A stretch of DNA of 64,000 nt, from positions 186,001-250,000 of the IMG/VR virus record IMGVR_UViG_3300024308_000302. One strand, 5' to 3'. The number at the start of each line of letters is the position of its first letter. The stretch's first letter is position 1. This DNA comes from a virus. A program made the translations under genes and the position numbers. A model generated the notes under the pieces. It was given only the letters and a program-made list of their open reading frames with translations, had not been told where the DNA came from and searched no databases. Below, in pieces: positions 46,090 through 53,962 of this stretch.

Positions 46090-47924
46090 GATAATCTCTG
46101 TTTTAATTTAACTTTGTTTTCTTTAATGACACCATTTTCTTTTAAGTAACTTTCAAGTGAATCAATGGTACTTTCTGTCATTGAGTGTTCTTCTCTGTTT
46201 GCATAAAGAGCTGCTTTTTGTGCAATTTCAATTTGTTTAGTAATATCTGAACCATATAACTCATCATCATTTTTTAAGTGTTGAGCATAAGAAGAACCAG
46301 ATTGATCAAGTGTAAAACCAATCATGGAATAAATGTCAGTAGAGCGTTTATTAAAGTCACATAGAATGTATTGTCGATTATTAACGTCCGTTACATACTG
46401 ATCAAAATAATCCTCATCACGAACTATACACCAAGATTTTGAGCCGAAAGCAACACATTGTTCATAATCTTTAACTTCAAAAACATAAATGCCATTATCA
46501 GCATATAACTTATTCAAACCAAATGATTCTAATTTTAAATCAATAACTTCTGGCGTAAATTGATCGAAATAATTCAATAATCCAGTTAGCATATTAATGA
46601 CATCTTCATTGTTTTTCATGGCTGCAATTTTCTTACCAACAAAAGTTTGAAGTTGTGATGAAGTAACTTTATTATCATACAATGATTTAAAATGTGGTTC
46701 GGTTTCTTCATTGAAGTGATGTTTATATTTTGAACTCAAAATAGTATAAGCAAATTGTTTTATTTTGTTTTTATATACAATATTATTAATTTTATCATCA
46801 ATACCTTCAAAATTTTTATCTTTCAAAGAGTTTAAATCAAAATTATATTGTTTCAAAACCGGGTAGTGCTCTAACAATGAATGAACTGTCTTGATAGCGT
46901 TTTCAACACCATCTTCATGTATCTTGTTTTTAAAGAATGGAATATGAGATGGTTTCTTTCTTAGAATAAATGAAACTGCATCACTATGAACATCACGATT
47001 AAATTGTTCTAATTCTTTGTTATTAGTGATTGTGTTATAAACTCCATTCTTTAAATAAGCAATGCTATTATCATTAAAAACTAAAACCTTATTTATTTTT
47101 TGAGAGGATGTAAGTTCAAGTGTAGCAAAGACTTCCTCAGAAATATTTTTAGTATGTATAAACTTTTCTAAAGAGTTATCACTAGGAATTTTTGATTCTT
47201 GTTCTATGAATTGAACAGCCTGAGATATCAAATATGTAGGATCTAATTTGGTGATTTCGTTTTTTACTGTCTGAATATAATTATTATTAGCAGATTCATA
47301 CTTATGATACGAATCATAAAAATCTTTAATATCTGGTATTGCATCAACTAATTTATTAATTGATTTTATAATGTACCCCTTATCTTCTTCATGTAAAAAA
47401 GATTTAGACAATTGTTCATTTAAAACATAATATGAGAATAAGAATTTATTAATCAAGACATAGTTCTTTTGAAGATCAGCAGCAAAATCTTCAACTATTT
47501 CGCGTTTAGTAATCAAATCATCAGTTATAGATTCATCAAAATGATCAAACTCTTCCATCTTTTCTAAATACAAGTTATACCATGCTTTATTTAACTCTTT
47601 ATTATTTTTAACAACATCACGTACTTGCATTTTTTTAGTGTAATCTGGAGCAACTTTGCTATAATGATCAACAGCATCAGCAGTTGATTCAAATTTGATA
47701 TGATCAGTCTCTTTTATTATATTTAAGATATTATCTAATCTATTTATGGTTTCAGATAAAGGAACTGCGTGTTCATTGACAGAGTTTACTTTATTCTCTT
47801 TGAAGAAAGGTATAAATGTTAATTCGTTATATTTTAATTTAGCAGAACTGTAACTCCAAAGAGAACCACCAACTCTTAATTCATTAAGGCTATCAATTTT
47901 ACTTAAAATTTCTTCAAGATTCAT
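46086..47924 (-). CDS. First gene of duplicated two-gene operon, copy 2
   Basis: 612 residues from the ATG at 47924, which aligns MNLEEILSKIDSLNELR with the start of copy 1. An extension to 47972 adds unrelated residues. It keeps the core KIKQFAYTILSSKYKHHF and SQLQTFVGKKIAAMK, and the block AFGSKSWCIVRDEDYFDQYV. As in copy 1, no ribosome site precedes the start. Function unknown. Confidence 0.87.
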   Translation of the reverse strand: MNLEEILSKIDSLNELRVGGSLWSYSSAKLKYNELTFIPFFKENKVNSVNEHAVPLSETINRLDNILNIIKETDHIKFESTADAVDHYSKVAPDYTKKMQVRDVVKNNKELNKAWYNLYLEKMEEFDHFDESITDDLITKREIVEDFAADLQKNYVLINKFLFSYYVLNEQLSKSFLHEEDKGYIIKSINKLVDAIPDIKDFYDSYHKYESANNNYIQTVKNEITKLDPTYLISQAVQFIEQESKIPSDNSLEKFIHTKNISEEVFATLELTSSQKINKVLVFNDNSIAYLKNGVYNTITNNKELEQFNRDVHSDAVSFILRKKPSHIPFFKNKIHEDGVENAIKTVHSLLEHYPVLKQYNFDLNSLKDKNFEGIDDKINNIVYKNKIKQFAYTILSSKYKHHFNEETEPHFKSLYDNKVTSSQLQTFVGKKIAAMKNNEDVINMLTGLLNYFDQFTPEVIDLKLESFGLNKLYADNGIYVFEVKDYEQCVAFGSKSWCIVRDEDYFDQYVTDVNNRQYILCDFNKRSTDIYSMIGFTLDQSGSSYAQHLKNDDELYGSDITKQIEIAQKAALYANREEHSMTESTIDSLESYLKENGVIKENKVKLKQRLS

Positions 47925-48000
47925 GTTTAAATTATTATTTGATTGTATTTTTATATTGTAACATATAAACAAGAAAAAAATAGACTAAAAAAAACAATAA

Positions 48001-48020
48001 AAAAGAGGCCGAAGCCCCTT
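48001..48020 (-). terminator. GAGGC-type terminator
   Basis: AAGAGGC/GCCCCTT stem with a CGAA loop and one G-U pair on the transcript, after the gene at 48040. Confidence 0.75.
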
Positions 48021-48039
48021 AAAAGTTAGATTAATGTTA

Positions 48040-48726
48040 TTAACTCAAAGACAAGATACTATTTTTATAGATATCAAAAGGATTTGAAGAATCTGATGAT
48101 TCTGCACAAATACCACAAGATTCCCATTTTTTACCAATCATAGAGAGGAATGTGTTGATAAATTTCACTTCTGCCAGATAAGGTAAATCTGATTCATTAA
48201 ATACATTAGGAACAATACTCCCAGAACGATTTGTTCCTAGCTTTGTTCTATAGGGTTCATCTTCAAAAGTTGGCAATCCTTTAGTTTCACTGTGAATATA
48301 CTCAACGAATCTATCCGAGAAATCATTGAAATTTAGTTTCATATTAGAAAAGCTAGAACGTGCCTTGAAGTCGCTCACAATTGAGTCATAAACATTTTGA
48401 TGACAAGCAAAGAAACTCAATACATAATCTTTATCATCATATTCTACTTCTTTTTCTGATCCACGAAGATTTAGGAAGTCACTCCAAGTAACATGACGAC
48501 CAATCAACTCAGAAATCATGCTTAGCATAAAATCTTCACGGTTTTTATCTTGTGGATCAATATAGAATAGATCTTCTTGAAATACGCCACGAACAGAAAC
48601 AGGAAATGGACGAACATTGACATTAGAAACAGAAGTATCTGTATATTTTTTGCTGATAAGAATAGGAATCAAAACCGCTTTTGGGTTTTGATAAAAAGGC
48701 ATGCCAGTAATAGAACATGTGAACAT
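48040..48726 (-). CDS. Hypothetical protein
   Basis: A 228-residue soluble protein beginning MFTCSITGMPFYQNPKAVLI, with AGAGG upstream. Two further cysteines near the end (SCGICAESS) together with the N-terminal one could bind metal. It lies 24 bases after 48751 and is co-directional. No family recognised. Confidence 0.8.
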   Translation of the reverse strand: MFTCSITGMPFYQNPKAVLIPILISKKYTDTSVSNVNVRPFPVSVRGVFQEDLFYIDPQDKNREDFMLSMISELIGRHVTWSDFLNLRGSEKEVEYDDKDYVLSFFACHQNVYDSIVSDFKARSSFSNMKLNFNDFSDRFVEYIHSETKGLPTFEDEPYRTKLGTNRSGSIVPNVFNESDLPYLAEVKFINTFLSMIGKKWESCGICAESSDSSNPFDIYKNSILSLS

Positions 48727-48750
48727 AAATATTACCTCTTTAGTTAAGAA

Positions 48751-49440
48751 TTAATTGGCATCAGGTGTAATAACCTTGCCTACATATCGTTTACCAGTTG
48801 AATAATCAGCATAAAGCTCAAATACAACATAGGTATCGTGGTCTTTCAAATTATCCAGAATAAAACTTTTATCATTATGGTTTGGAACAAGAGGCCCAAC
48901 CATTTCTTGAAGTGTTTCATTAGGCAAAATTGGAAGTAAATGGCTGTTAAAGTTATCTCTCTTAGTACATCCATAACCTTTATAGAGATTTTTACTATCA
49001 ATAATGAATGTATTTAGATCTTCATCTGCTTTAAATTTCAGATAAACAAACTTGTCTTTGATAAGTTGATCACCATCATATAGAAAGTTTGAAGCAAAAG
49101 ATTGAGCATCTACTTTTTTGCGGAAAGTATATTCATTAAAAAGATCAACAAGTGCTTGGCTATCAAATTCCGAAAATCCTCTTTGAACCAAATACTCTAT
49201 TTTTTTTGAAAAAGAAGTATGAAAGTCAAAAGTTTCAAAATAATTATAACAAAGATCAAGATGAATTCTAAAACGATCTTTAATAATAAAGTCACTAGCA
49301 AAACACAAAATGGTAGATTCTGGTGTAGGCGAATGAAGGAATGCAACAGCAATGCTGCTATCTTGTTTACCTAAAATAACATTCAGCTTGGTAAGGAATT
49401 CGTTTTGTTTTTCATGAACTTCTGAAATATTTAGGCTCAT
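48751..49440 (-). CDS. Hypothetical protein
   Basis: A 229-residue soluble protein (MSLNISEVHEKQNEFLTKLN) with TGGAG upstream and its own promoter. Contains VYLKFKADEDLNTFIIDSKN and ends YVGKVITPDAN. Operon partner of 48040. Function unknown. Confidence 0.82.
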   Translation of the reverse strand: MSLNISEVHEKQNEFLTKLNVILGKQDSSIAVAFLHSPTPESTILCFASDFIIKDRFRIHLDLCYNYFETFDFHTSFSKKIEYLVQRGFSEFDSQALVDLFNEYTFRKKVDAQSFASNFLYDGDQLIKDKFVYLKFKADEDLNTFIIDSKNLYKGYGCTKRDNFNSHLLPILPNETLQEMVGPLVPNHNDKSFILDNLKDHDTYVVFELYADYSTGKRYVGKVITPDAN

Positions 49441-49485
49441 TTAAAAGCTCCATCAAAATGTGTGGTGTATTGAATGACATCAGAG

Positions 49486-49514
49486 ATTATATCAAAAATG
49501 ATGGAAAGAATCAA
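49486..49514 (-). promoter_or_regulatory. Sigma70-type promoter with extended -10
   Basis: Minus strand TTGATT, 17 bases, TATAAT preceded by TGA; serves 48751-48040. It overlaps no gene. Confidence 0.75.
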
Positions 49515-49518
49515 ACAA

Positions 49519-49540
49519 AAAAAGAAGCATACGCCTCTTT
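49519..49540 (-). terminator. GAGGC-type terminator, diverged
   Basis: AAAGAGGC/GCTTCTTT on the minus strand with a GTAT loop and one G-U pair; about 95 bases after the gene at 49635. Confidence 0.65.
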
Positions 49541-49634
49541 CTGATTGCTATATAATGTCATTTTAAGGTTTCATATTATTGATATTTTTCTTTTGTAAGC
49601 ATAGAAGACTAAGTAAATTTAAATAAATTTTAAA

Positions 49635-50096
49635 TTAAAGTACAAATAGTTGTTTAAATTCTTCTTTAGTTAGCGTTCCATCAATATAGGCTTGTGTTAC
49701 ATTATAATAAGATCCATTTTTATATTTTTCTAATATTCTTTTACCACCAATATATTTAACAACTGTACTTATGTATAATAGTTTTTCAGGTATTTCTTCT
49801 GGTTCCTGTATATGCTCTTTTTTATGTTCATTTATAAAATAATCATACCTTTTACTGCTTTCTTCATCATCATAAAAATGAGTATGAAGGTAAAATTCTT
49901 CAATATTGTCAAACAGTTTAATAGAATCTGGATTAGAATCATGAATAAATAAATAAACGCCACTTTTTTTACTGATAATACTATTACCTGAAAGATCTCG
50001 GGCTAAAACTTCAGAATTTCCATCAAGAAGAAATAACTCTGAGTTAAATTTTATATTATCCTGATTAATATTAATAGTAAAATACTTTGATTTCAA
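49635..50096 (-). CDS. Possible immunity protein next to HNH toxin tail
   Basis: A 153-residue soluble protein starting at a TTG (AGGAG nine bases upstream), one base after the stop of the HNH-like reading frame at 50098. It is rich in acidic and aromatic residues (YFINEHKKEHIQEPEEIPEK). This is the position and size of an immunity gene downstream of a polymorphic toxin. The assignment rests on context only; I recognise no immunity family. Confidence 0.7.
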   Translation of the reverse strand: MKSKYFTININQDNIKFNSELFLLDGNSEVLARDLSGNSIISKKSGVYLFIHDSNPDSIKLFDNIEEFYLHTHFYDDEESSKRYDYFINEHKKEHIQEPEEIPEKLLYISTVVKYIGGKRILEKYKNGSYYNVTQAYIDGTLTKEEFKQLFVL

Positions 50097-50097
50097 T

Positions 50098-50329
50098 TTA
50101 ATTTACTCCTGAGTTTCTTAAAAATGAAGCTCCACCTTGATGACGTACACTATCATGTACAATTCTTTTAACTAAAGACATTGATTTTCCATCAGGCTCA
50201 TGATGAAAGATAAGGTCATTTTTATTTACAAAGTCTATATTATCAATCCCTGAATAAAGACTTTGTATAAAATCGATGAAGTTTATAAATTTCAGTAGCC
50301 CTTTCTTCTGTAATTGGAATAAGATTTAA
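50098..50329 (-). pseudogene. HNH/Endo VII-type toxin tail, no start codon
   Basis: A reading frame with no usable start, ending at 50098. It reads NKNDLIFHHEPDGKSMSLVK and then IVHDSVRHQGGASFLRN. The order HH, DGKSM, LV, H and H.GGAS is typical of the HNH/Endo VII toxin superfamily (WHH, LHH and SHH subgroups). Its 5' part overlaps the end of 50243-50614 in another frame. It may be a remnant, the C-terminus of that gene after a frameshift, or a toxin cassette fused by recombination. Confidence 0.6.
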
Positions 50330-50614
50330 TAATTTAGACTTTTCTGAGTTATGTTCAAAAACATTATAAAACCAAGAACCAACAGCAGCAGTATAGGTAT
50401 TCCCCGGAGCACATGAAACTCTTTTAAATTTTGGAATTGGATTGCCAAAACCATCAACAGTAGTAACAGTTGAAATATAAAGAGCTGAATTATCTCCTTT
50501 ATCACTATCAATATAAAACTTTGAACCCAAATAAGGATTGTCTTTATACAATTTAATAACTTCAAGTAATACAAACAATAAAAATAGAGAGCAAATAATA
50601 AGAATAATATTCAT
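50243..50614 (-). CDS. Membrane-anchored protein before HNH-like frame
   Basis: A 123-residue protein with one N-terminal membrane helix (residues 2-18), TAGGA upstream, and a 100-residue outer domain (SKFYIDSDKGDNSALYIS). The HNH-like frame overlaps its last 29 codons. If a frameshift joined them, the product would be a membrane-tethered or exported nuclease toxin; that is inference. Confidence 0.72.
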   Translation of the reverse strand: MNIILIICSLFLLFVLLEVIKLYKDNPYLGSKFYIDSDKGDNSALYISTVTTVDGFGNPIPKFKRVSCAPGNTYTAAVGSWFYNVFEHNSEKSKLLNLIPITEERATEIYKLHRFYTKSLFRD

Positions 50615-50887
50615 ATAGAAATCCTATAATAAAAAACAATAAATAGCAGTCTATCATTATACTACTTATAAATTTCCTTCACATTATAACAAAAAATGGT
50701 AGATTTGTAAACAATTATAAAGAATATCACCTGTAAAATATTTGAAGGCAACTAGAAGCTTAGCCAAAGTAATAAAAAAGATGATTATATAAAGAACACT
50801 TTTGTTAAATGTAAAATTTTAATTTAACTTATTGATTGAATATAAAAAGTAGATATGATTAAATAATTAAAGACAAAGGTAAAAGAA

Positions 50888-51199
50888 ATGGAATATATAA
50901 ACGCTAACGGAATAAATAATAACTCAAATCAACCACAACCAGAAAATGAAGAAGTAGATAAATGTATTAAATATTTAAAAAATATAATAGAAAATGATGT
51001 ATATAACAAAACCACTAGCAGCTATGCTCTTAAACATTTAATAGACAAAGAAGAGACATATGTCTCAAATGGTGCATTTATAGAAGCATTGCGTATATTA
51101 AAAATGAGTTATGAAAGATGTTCTGAAGAGTCGCCAAATGTTTGGGTAAAATTTGATATAAAAGATTTAGAAAGAGCAATAAAAGAATACAAAAGTTGA
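50888..51199 (+). CDS. Small hypothetical protein
   Basis: A 103-residue protein (MEYINANGINNNSNQPQPEN) with AAAGG upstream. The part SSYALKHLIDKEETYVSNGA, then SPNVWVKFDIKDLE, resembles a small bacterial family with a YVSNGAFI...G.PN.....I pattern, which I cannot name. Followed by a strong terminator and then a degenerate RNA-ligase tail. Confidence 0.8.
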   Translation: MEYINANGINNNSNQPQPENEEVDKCIKYLKNIIENDVYNKTTSSYALKHLIDKEETYVSNGAFIEALRILKMSYERCSEESPNVWVKFDIKDLERAIKEYKS

Positions 51200-51202
51200 T
51201 AA

Positions 51203-51226
51203 AAAAGAGGCTTCGGCCTCTTTTTA
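51203..51226 (+). terminator. GAGGC-type terminator
   Basis: 10-base stem AAAAAGAGGC/GCCTCTTTTT with a TTCG loop, after 50888-51199. Confidence 0.9.
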
Positions 51227-51239
51227 TCATCACTCTACA

Positions 51240-51290
51240 TTATTTTTTCTTCTTGCTACGCTCATCAAACTTCTCAAATGTAGCATTTGC
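51240..51290 (-). pseudogene. Degenerate copy of RNA ligase C-terminal tail
   Basis: Minus-strand frame ending in TAA at 51240-51242 encodes NATFEKFDERSKKKK, matching LPCFGKFDSRNKNKK at the end of the RNA ligase (56116-56769). The homology continues past it: CATATATAGAAAGAT here and CATATGTAGAAAGAT at 53358. No start or upstream coding sequence. Confidence 0.65.
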
Positions 51291-51316
51291 ATATATAGAA
51301 AGATAATTTAAAAAAA

Positions 51317-51898
51317 TTATGCAATTAGATCATATTTTAATTTATGATCATTGATTTTCTGTTTAAACATTTCAGTCATTTCATCTAATGTTAAAAGATG
51401 AAGATGTTCTTCTAGCTCATACCAACATCTAAAATCTTTTAAATAAGAGATAATCATTTCTTTATCACAAGGACCAAGAAGAATATAATAAATTTTATAC
51501 TTTTCACGACATGAAAACTTCTCAGTAATATACTCAGAATATTTTTTTAATTCTACTACAAGTCTACCAATAAGTTCTTCATTTGCTTTTTTAACATTCA
51601 CCGTTTTTTCTGAAATAGATTTAACTTCAATATTTAAATAATAATCCGCAAAATCGGCAATTTTAAATGCTTCTGACGACCTGAAATTACTTTCTCTCTT
51701 GTGTAACCGCACTTGGCTGTCTAAAACAAATGGAAATCTGTTGAAATATTCAGCTTTTACAGTCTCACCTTTTTTTAAAGCCATCTGATATAATTTTACT
51801 AATTTATCACGTTGATTAATAAAACAACCAATTTCTTTAAGCCTTTTTTCAACAATCTTCTCTGCTTTCTTTCCATTTATATACGAAACTTTAGACAT
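51317..51898 (-). CDS. PD-(D/E)XK nuclease-like protein
   Basis: A 193-residue soluble, lysine-rich protein. Residues 82-93 (DFADYYLNIEVK) fit the D...ExK core of PD-(D/E)XK nucleases, with D82 or D85, E91 and K93. The preceding SSEAFKIA and following hydrophobic strand YKIYYILLG suit the fold. No partner methyltransferase nearby. Could be a nuclease in a defence or repair role, or a non-enzymatic relative. Promoter TGCTATAAT at 51934-51942. Confidence 0.68.
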   Translation of the reverse strand: MSKVSYINGKKAEKIVEKRLKEIGCFINQRDKLVKLYQMALKKGETVKAEYFNRFPFVLDSQVRLHKRESNFRSSEAFKIADFADYYLNIEVKSISEKTVNVKKANEELIGRLVVELKKYSEYITEKFSCREKYKIYYILLGPCDKEMIISYLKDFRCWYELEEHLHLLTLDEMTEMFKQKINDHKLKYDLIA

Positions 51899-51933
51899 TA
51901 GAATATAAACCTTTATATCTTGAATTTGAAAGT

Positions 51934-51942
51934 ATTATAGCA
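51934..51942 (-). promoter_or_regulatory. Extended -10 promoter element with hairpin
   Basis: Minus strand TGCTATAAT, 36 bases before the start at 51898. A 7-base inverted repeat GCATGAA/TTCATGC (51940-51960) lies right behind it, in the -35 region, and could be an operator. Confidence 0.55.
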
Positions 51943-52067
51943 TGAAGACTGTTTTCATGCTACTATTTTTTGTTGTTGGCTGAAATAAGATAGTCCATAG
52001 ATTTAGTATTGAGTTGATTTTTTTTATTTTGATAATAAAATTTTAATAATTAATAAAAGAATAAAAG

Positions 52068-53198
52068 ATGACAGAAATTAAGAATATAAGAATATTATTA
52101 GAATACTATTTTAATAATTTTAAAGATGAATACGCAATAGCTACTTCAGTATTAATGTATGTAGATACAAGTAGCGAATTTGCAATAAAAAAAGAAATTG
52201 AGAAAAGAGTTGATCTTTTTGACAATAAAGATATAGACATTAAAGATAAATGTGAAAAAGTTTTTAATATTTTAGAAGATATAAAAGAAAATATTGGATT
52301 AAATTTTGGTAAAAACGAACAAATATTATATAATGAAAATAAATTTACATCAAGCTTCAAATTGCTTTCTGATTTTTGCAAAGGTGCTTCAATAATAAAT
52401 TCTGCATATTCCAAGGAATATATAGATATGACAGGAAAAGGATATAAAAGAATGTTGTCACAATTATTGACAAAAATCAATAACAACTTAATTGAAGTCA
52501 TTATTGAAAAAAAGAATAATAATCTTGATAGTATAGTAAAATCAGAAACTGATTATATAAGTAATATGAAAAGTAATAAAACAAATAATGGCATAAAATT
52601 GCTTAATTATCATGCTTCAATAGAAAGGGATAGAAAAGAGTATATAGAAAATGAAATAAAAAAAATAAATAATGATAATAAAATAATTGGTGAAGCAATA
52701 GGTTGTTTTTTGTTAAACTATCATAAAACATACGAATTTGAAATAGATCATTATACCGAATTAATAAAACACTTAAGAAAAAATATAGAGCCAAAAGAAA
52801 GAACTGAATTTGAAGGTGTGATACAAGCATCAGATTATGCTATTAGCTATTGGGCTACTAATTTTGACAAAATAAAAAGTGAAGAACAAAAAATAAATGA
52901 TGAATTTGAAAGTTGGAATTTAAAAAGCTTTCTTAGCTCTGTAGTTGCAGGAAAATTATTGACACAGAAAAATATTGACGAATTAACTTTTATAAGTGAG
53001 TTAAGGTTTATTAACAACAATAACGGGCAAGAAATGAACAGTATTGAAGTTAAAAAAATATTTGATAAAGCAATGGAAGAAAAACAAAAAATTAAACAAA
53101 AAGTAAAAGTAAAGGAACCAGAAATACTAAAAGAAATAGAAAAAAAAGAAGAAAAAATAGGTTTTATAAAAAGAGGCATAAATTGGTTTTATAAATAA
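52068..53198 (+). CDS. Large lysine-rich hypothetical protein
   Basis: A 376-residue, mostly helical protein, very rich in Lys, Asn, Ile and Glu, with only a weak ribosome site. Long charged helices run through it (IKKINNDNKIIGEAI) and a lysine/glutamate coiled coil lies near the C-terminus (KQKVKVKEPEILKEIEKKEE), ending in FIKRGINWFYK. Extreme A+T content sets it apart from most of the window. Function unknown. Confidence 0.8.
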   Translation: MTEIKNIRILLEYYFNNFKDEYAIATSVLMYVDTSSEFAIKKEIEKRVDLFDNKDIDIKDKCEKVFNILEDIKENIGLNFGKNEQILYNENKFTSSFKLLSDFCKGASIINSAYSKEYIDMTGKGYKRMLSQLLTKINNNLIEVIIEKKNNNLDSIVKSETDYISNMKSNKTNNGIKLLNYHASIERDRKEYIENEIKKINNDNKIIGEAIGCFLLNYHKTYEFEIDHYTELIKHLRKNIEPKERTEFEGVIQASDYAISYWATNFDKIKSEEQKINDEFESWNLKSFLSSVVAGKLLTQKNIDELTFISELRFINNNNGQEMNSIEVKKIFDKAMEEKQKIKQKVKVKEPEILKEIEKKEEKIGFIKRGINWFYK

Positions 53199-53218
53199 AG
53201 AAGAGGCAGAAGCCTCTT
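53199..53218 (+). terminator. GAGGC-type terminator
   Basis: AAGAGGC/GCCTCTT with an AGAA loop after 52068-53198. It is also the start of the 157-base duplicated block. Confidence 0.85.
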
Positions 53219-53357
53219 ATGTTTTTGGCAGTTTCTCCGAATATTCACGCTTCTTCTAAGAAGTGGTGACACCCAAATAACCGTCCAAGGTTACATCATT
53301 TTTTGTGCTTGTTGCGACTGTCAAACTTACCAAAGCATGGAAGCCCGAAATCCTTTC
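53201..53357. repeat. Recent duplicate of RNA ligase 3' region
   Basis: 157 bases nearly identical to 56022-56177: I count three differences, including one insertion. It covers the terminator, about 75 bases of non-coding sequence with inverted repeats (CTTCTT-CT-AAGAAG) and the last 20 codons of the RNA ligase. Confidence 0.9.
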
Positions 53358-53628
53358 ATATGTAGAAAGATCATGTAAAGTTTTATTTATCATACTCATT
53401 AAAATATTGAATTTACTTACTGTACAGAATATCTTAAAACTAAGATGTATCTGATATACAACATATTTTTATAAATATATTTTTGAAATTAATTAATGAA
53501 GATTATAATTATAAAAAAAGGAAAATAAAATCAATGAAATGCACTATTGATTTTCAAAAAAATAAAAAGTATCATAGTAAAAACACTAATTTTTTTTAGA
53601 TAAGTATAGAAATAATTAAGGAGATATT
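53219..53628. other. Intergenic region with ligase tail copy
   Basis: About 410 bases without a complete gene. 53219-53357 is the duplicated RNA-ligase block. 53358-53628 is very A+T-rich. A 21-codon frame at 53534 (MKCTIDFQKN) has a poorly placed ribosome site and is not called. Confidence 0.6.
53296..53357 (-). pseudogene. RNA ligase C-terminal fragment, near-identical copy
   Basis: The frame ending in TGA at 53296-53298 encodes KDFGLPCFGKFDSRNKHKK, one residue different from the intact gene. A stop codon lies just upstream in the same frame, and homology ends at 53357, so it is a fragment. Confidence 0.85.
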
Positions 53629-53817
53629 ATGACAACTAAAGCAGAAATATATAACGAAAAAGATGAGTTAATAAATACTTTTGAAGGTGTTAATTTAATT
53701 CCAATAAAAGATGGAAGTTCAATATTCGCAAATAGTTCATCGCAAAGACCAGTATTATATTATAATTTAAAACCGGGCCATTATATTAAGAATATATTAA
53801 CATCAATAACTAAATAA
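53629..53817 (+). CDS. Small hypothetical protein
   Basis: A 62-residue soluble protein (MTTKAEIYNEKDELINTFEG) with a strong AAGGAGA site and its own terminator. No family recognised. Its terminator is followed, as at 51.2 and 53.2 kb, by a ligase-tail-like fragment. Confidence 0.75.
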   Translation: MTTKAEIYNEKDELINTFEGVNLIPIKDGSSIFANSSSQRPVLYYNLKPGHYIKNILTSITK

Positions 53818-53834
53818 ACAAGATAAAAATAGAA

Positions 53835-53862
53835 TAAAAAAGAGGCTACTGCCTCTTTTTTT
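53835..53862 (+). terminator. GAGGC-type terminator
   Basis: AAAAAGAGGC/GCCTCTTTTT stem with a TACT loop after 53629-53817. Confidence 0.9.
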
Positions 53863-53877
53863 TACCATCATACTATA

Positions 53878-53928
53878 TCAATTTTTCTTCTTATAACGTT
53901 CATAAAAATTGAAGAATGAAGCAAAACT
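53878..53928 (-). pseudogene. Degenerate copy of RNA ligase C-terminal tail
   Basis: The frame ending in TGA at 53878-53880 encodes ASFFNFYERYKKKN, similar to ATFEKFDERSKKKK at 51240 and CFGKFDSRNKNKK in the intact ligase. The weakest of the three fragments, but in the same position and orientation relative to a plus-strand gene and terminator. Confidence 0.45.
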
Positions 53929-53962
53929 AAAATCTTTAAATATGTCAAAAGTAATTAAACTT

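Noticed and set aside
53534-53599. 21-codon frame with GGA upstream
   Set aside because: The ribosome-site spacing is too long and the frame could arise by chance in such A+T-rich DNA.
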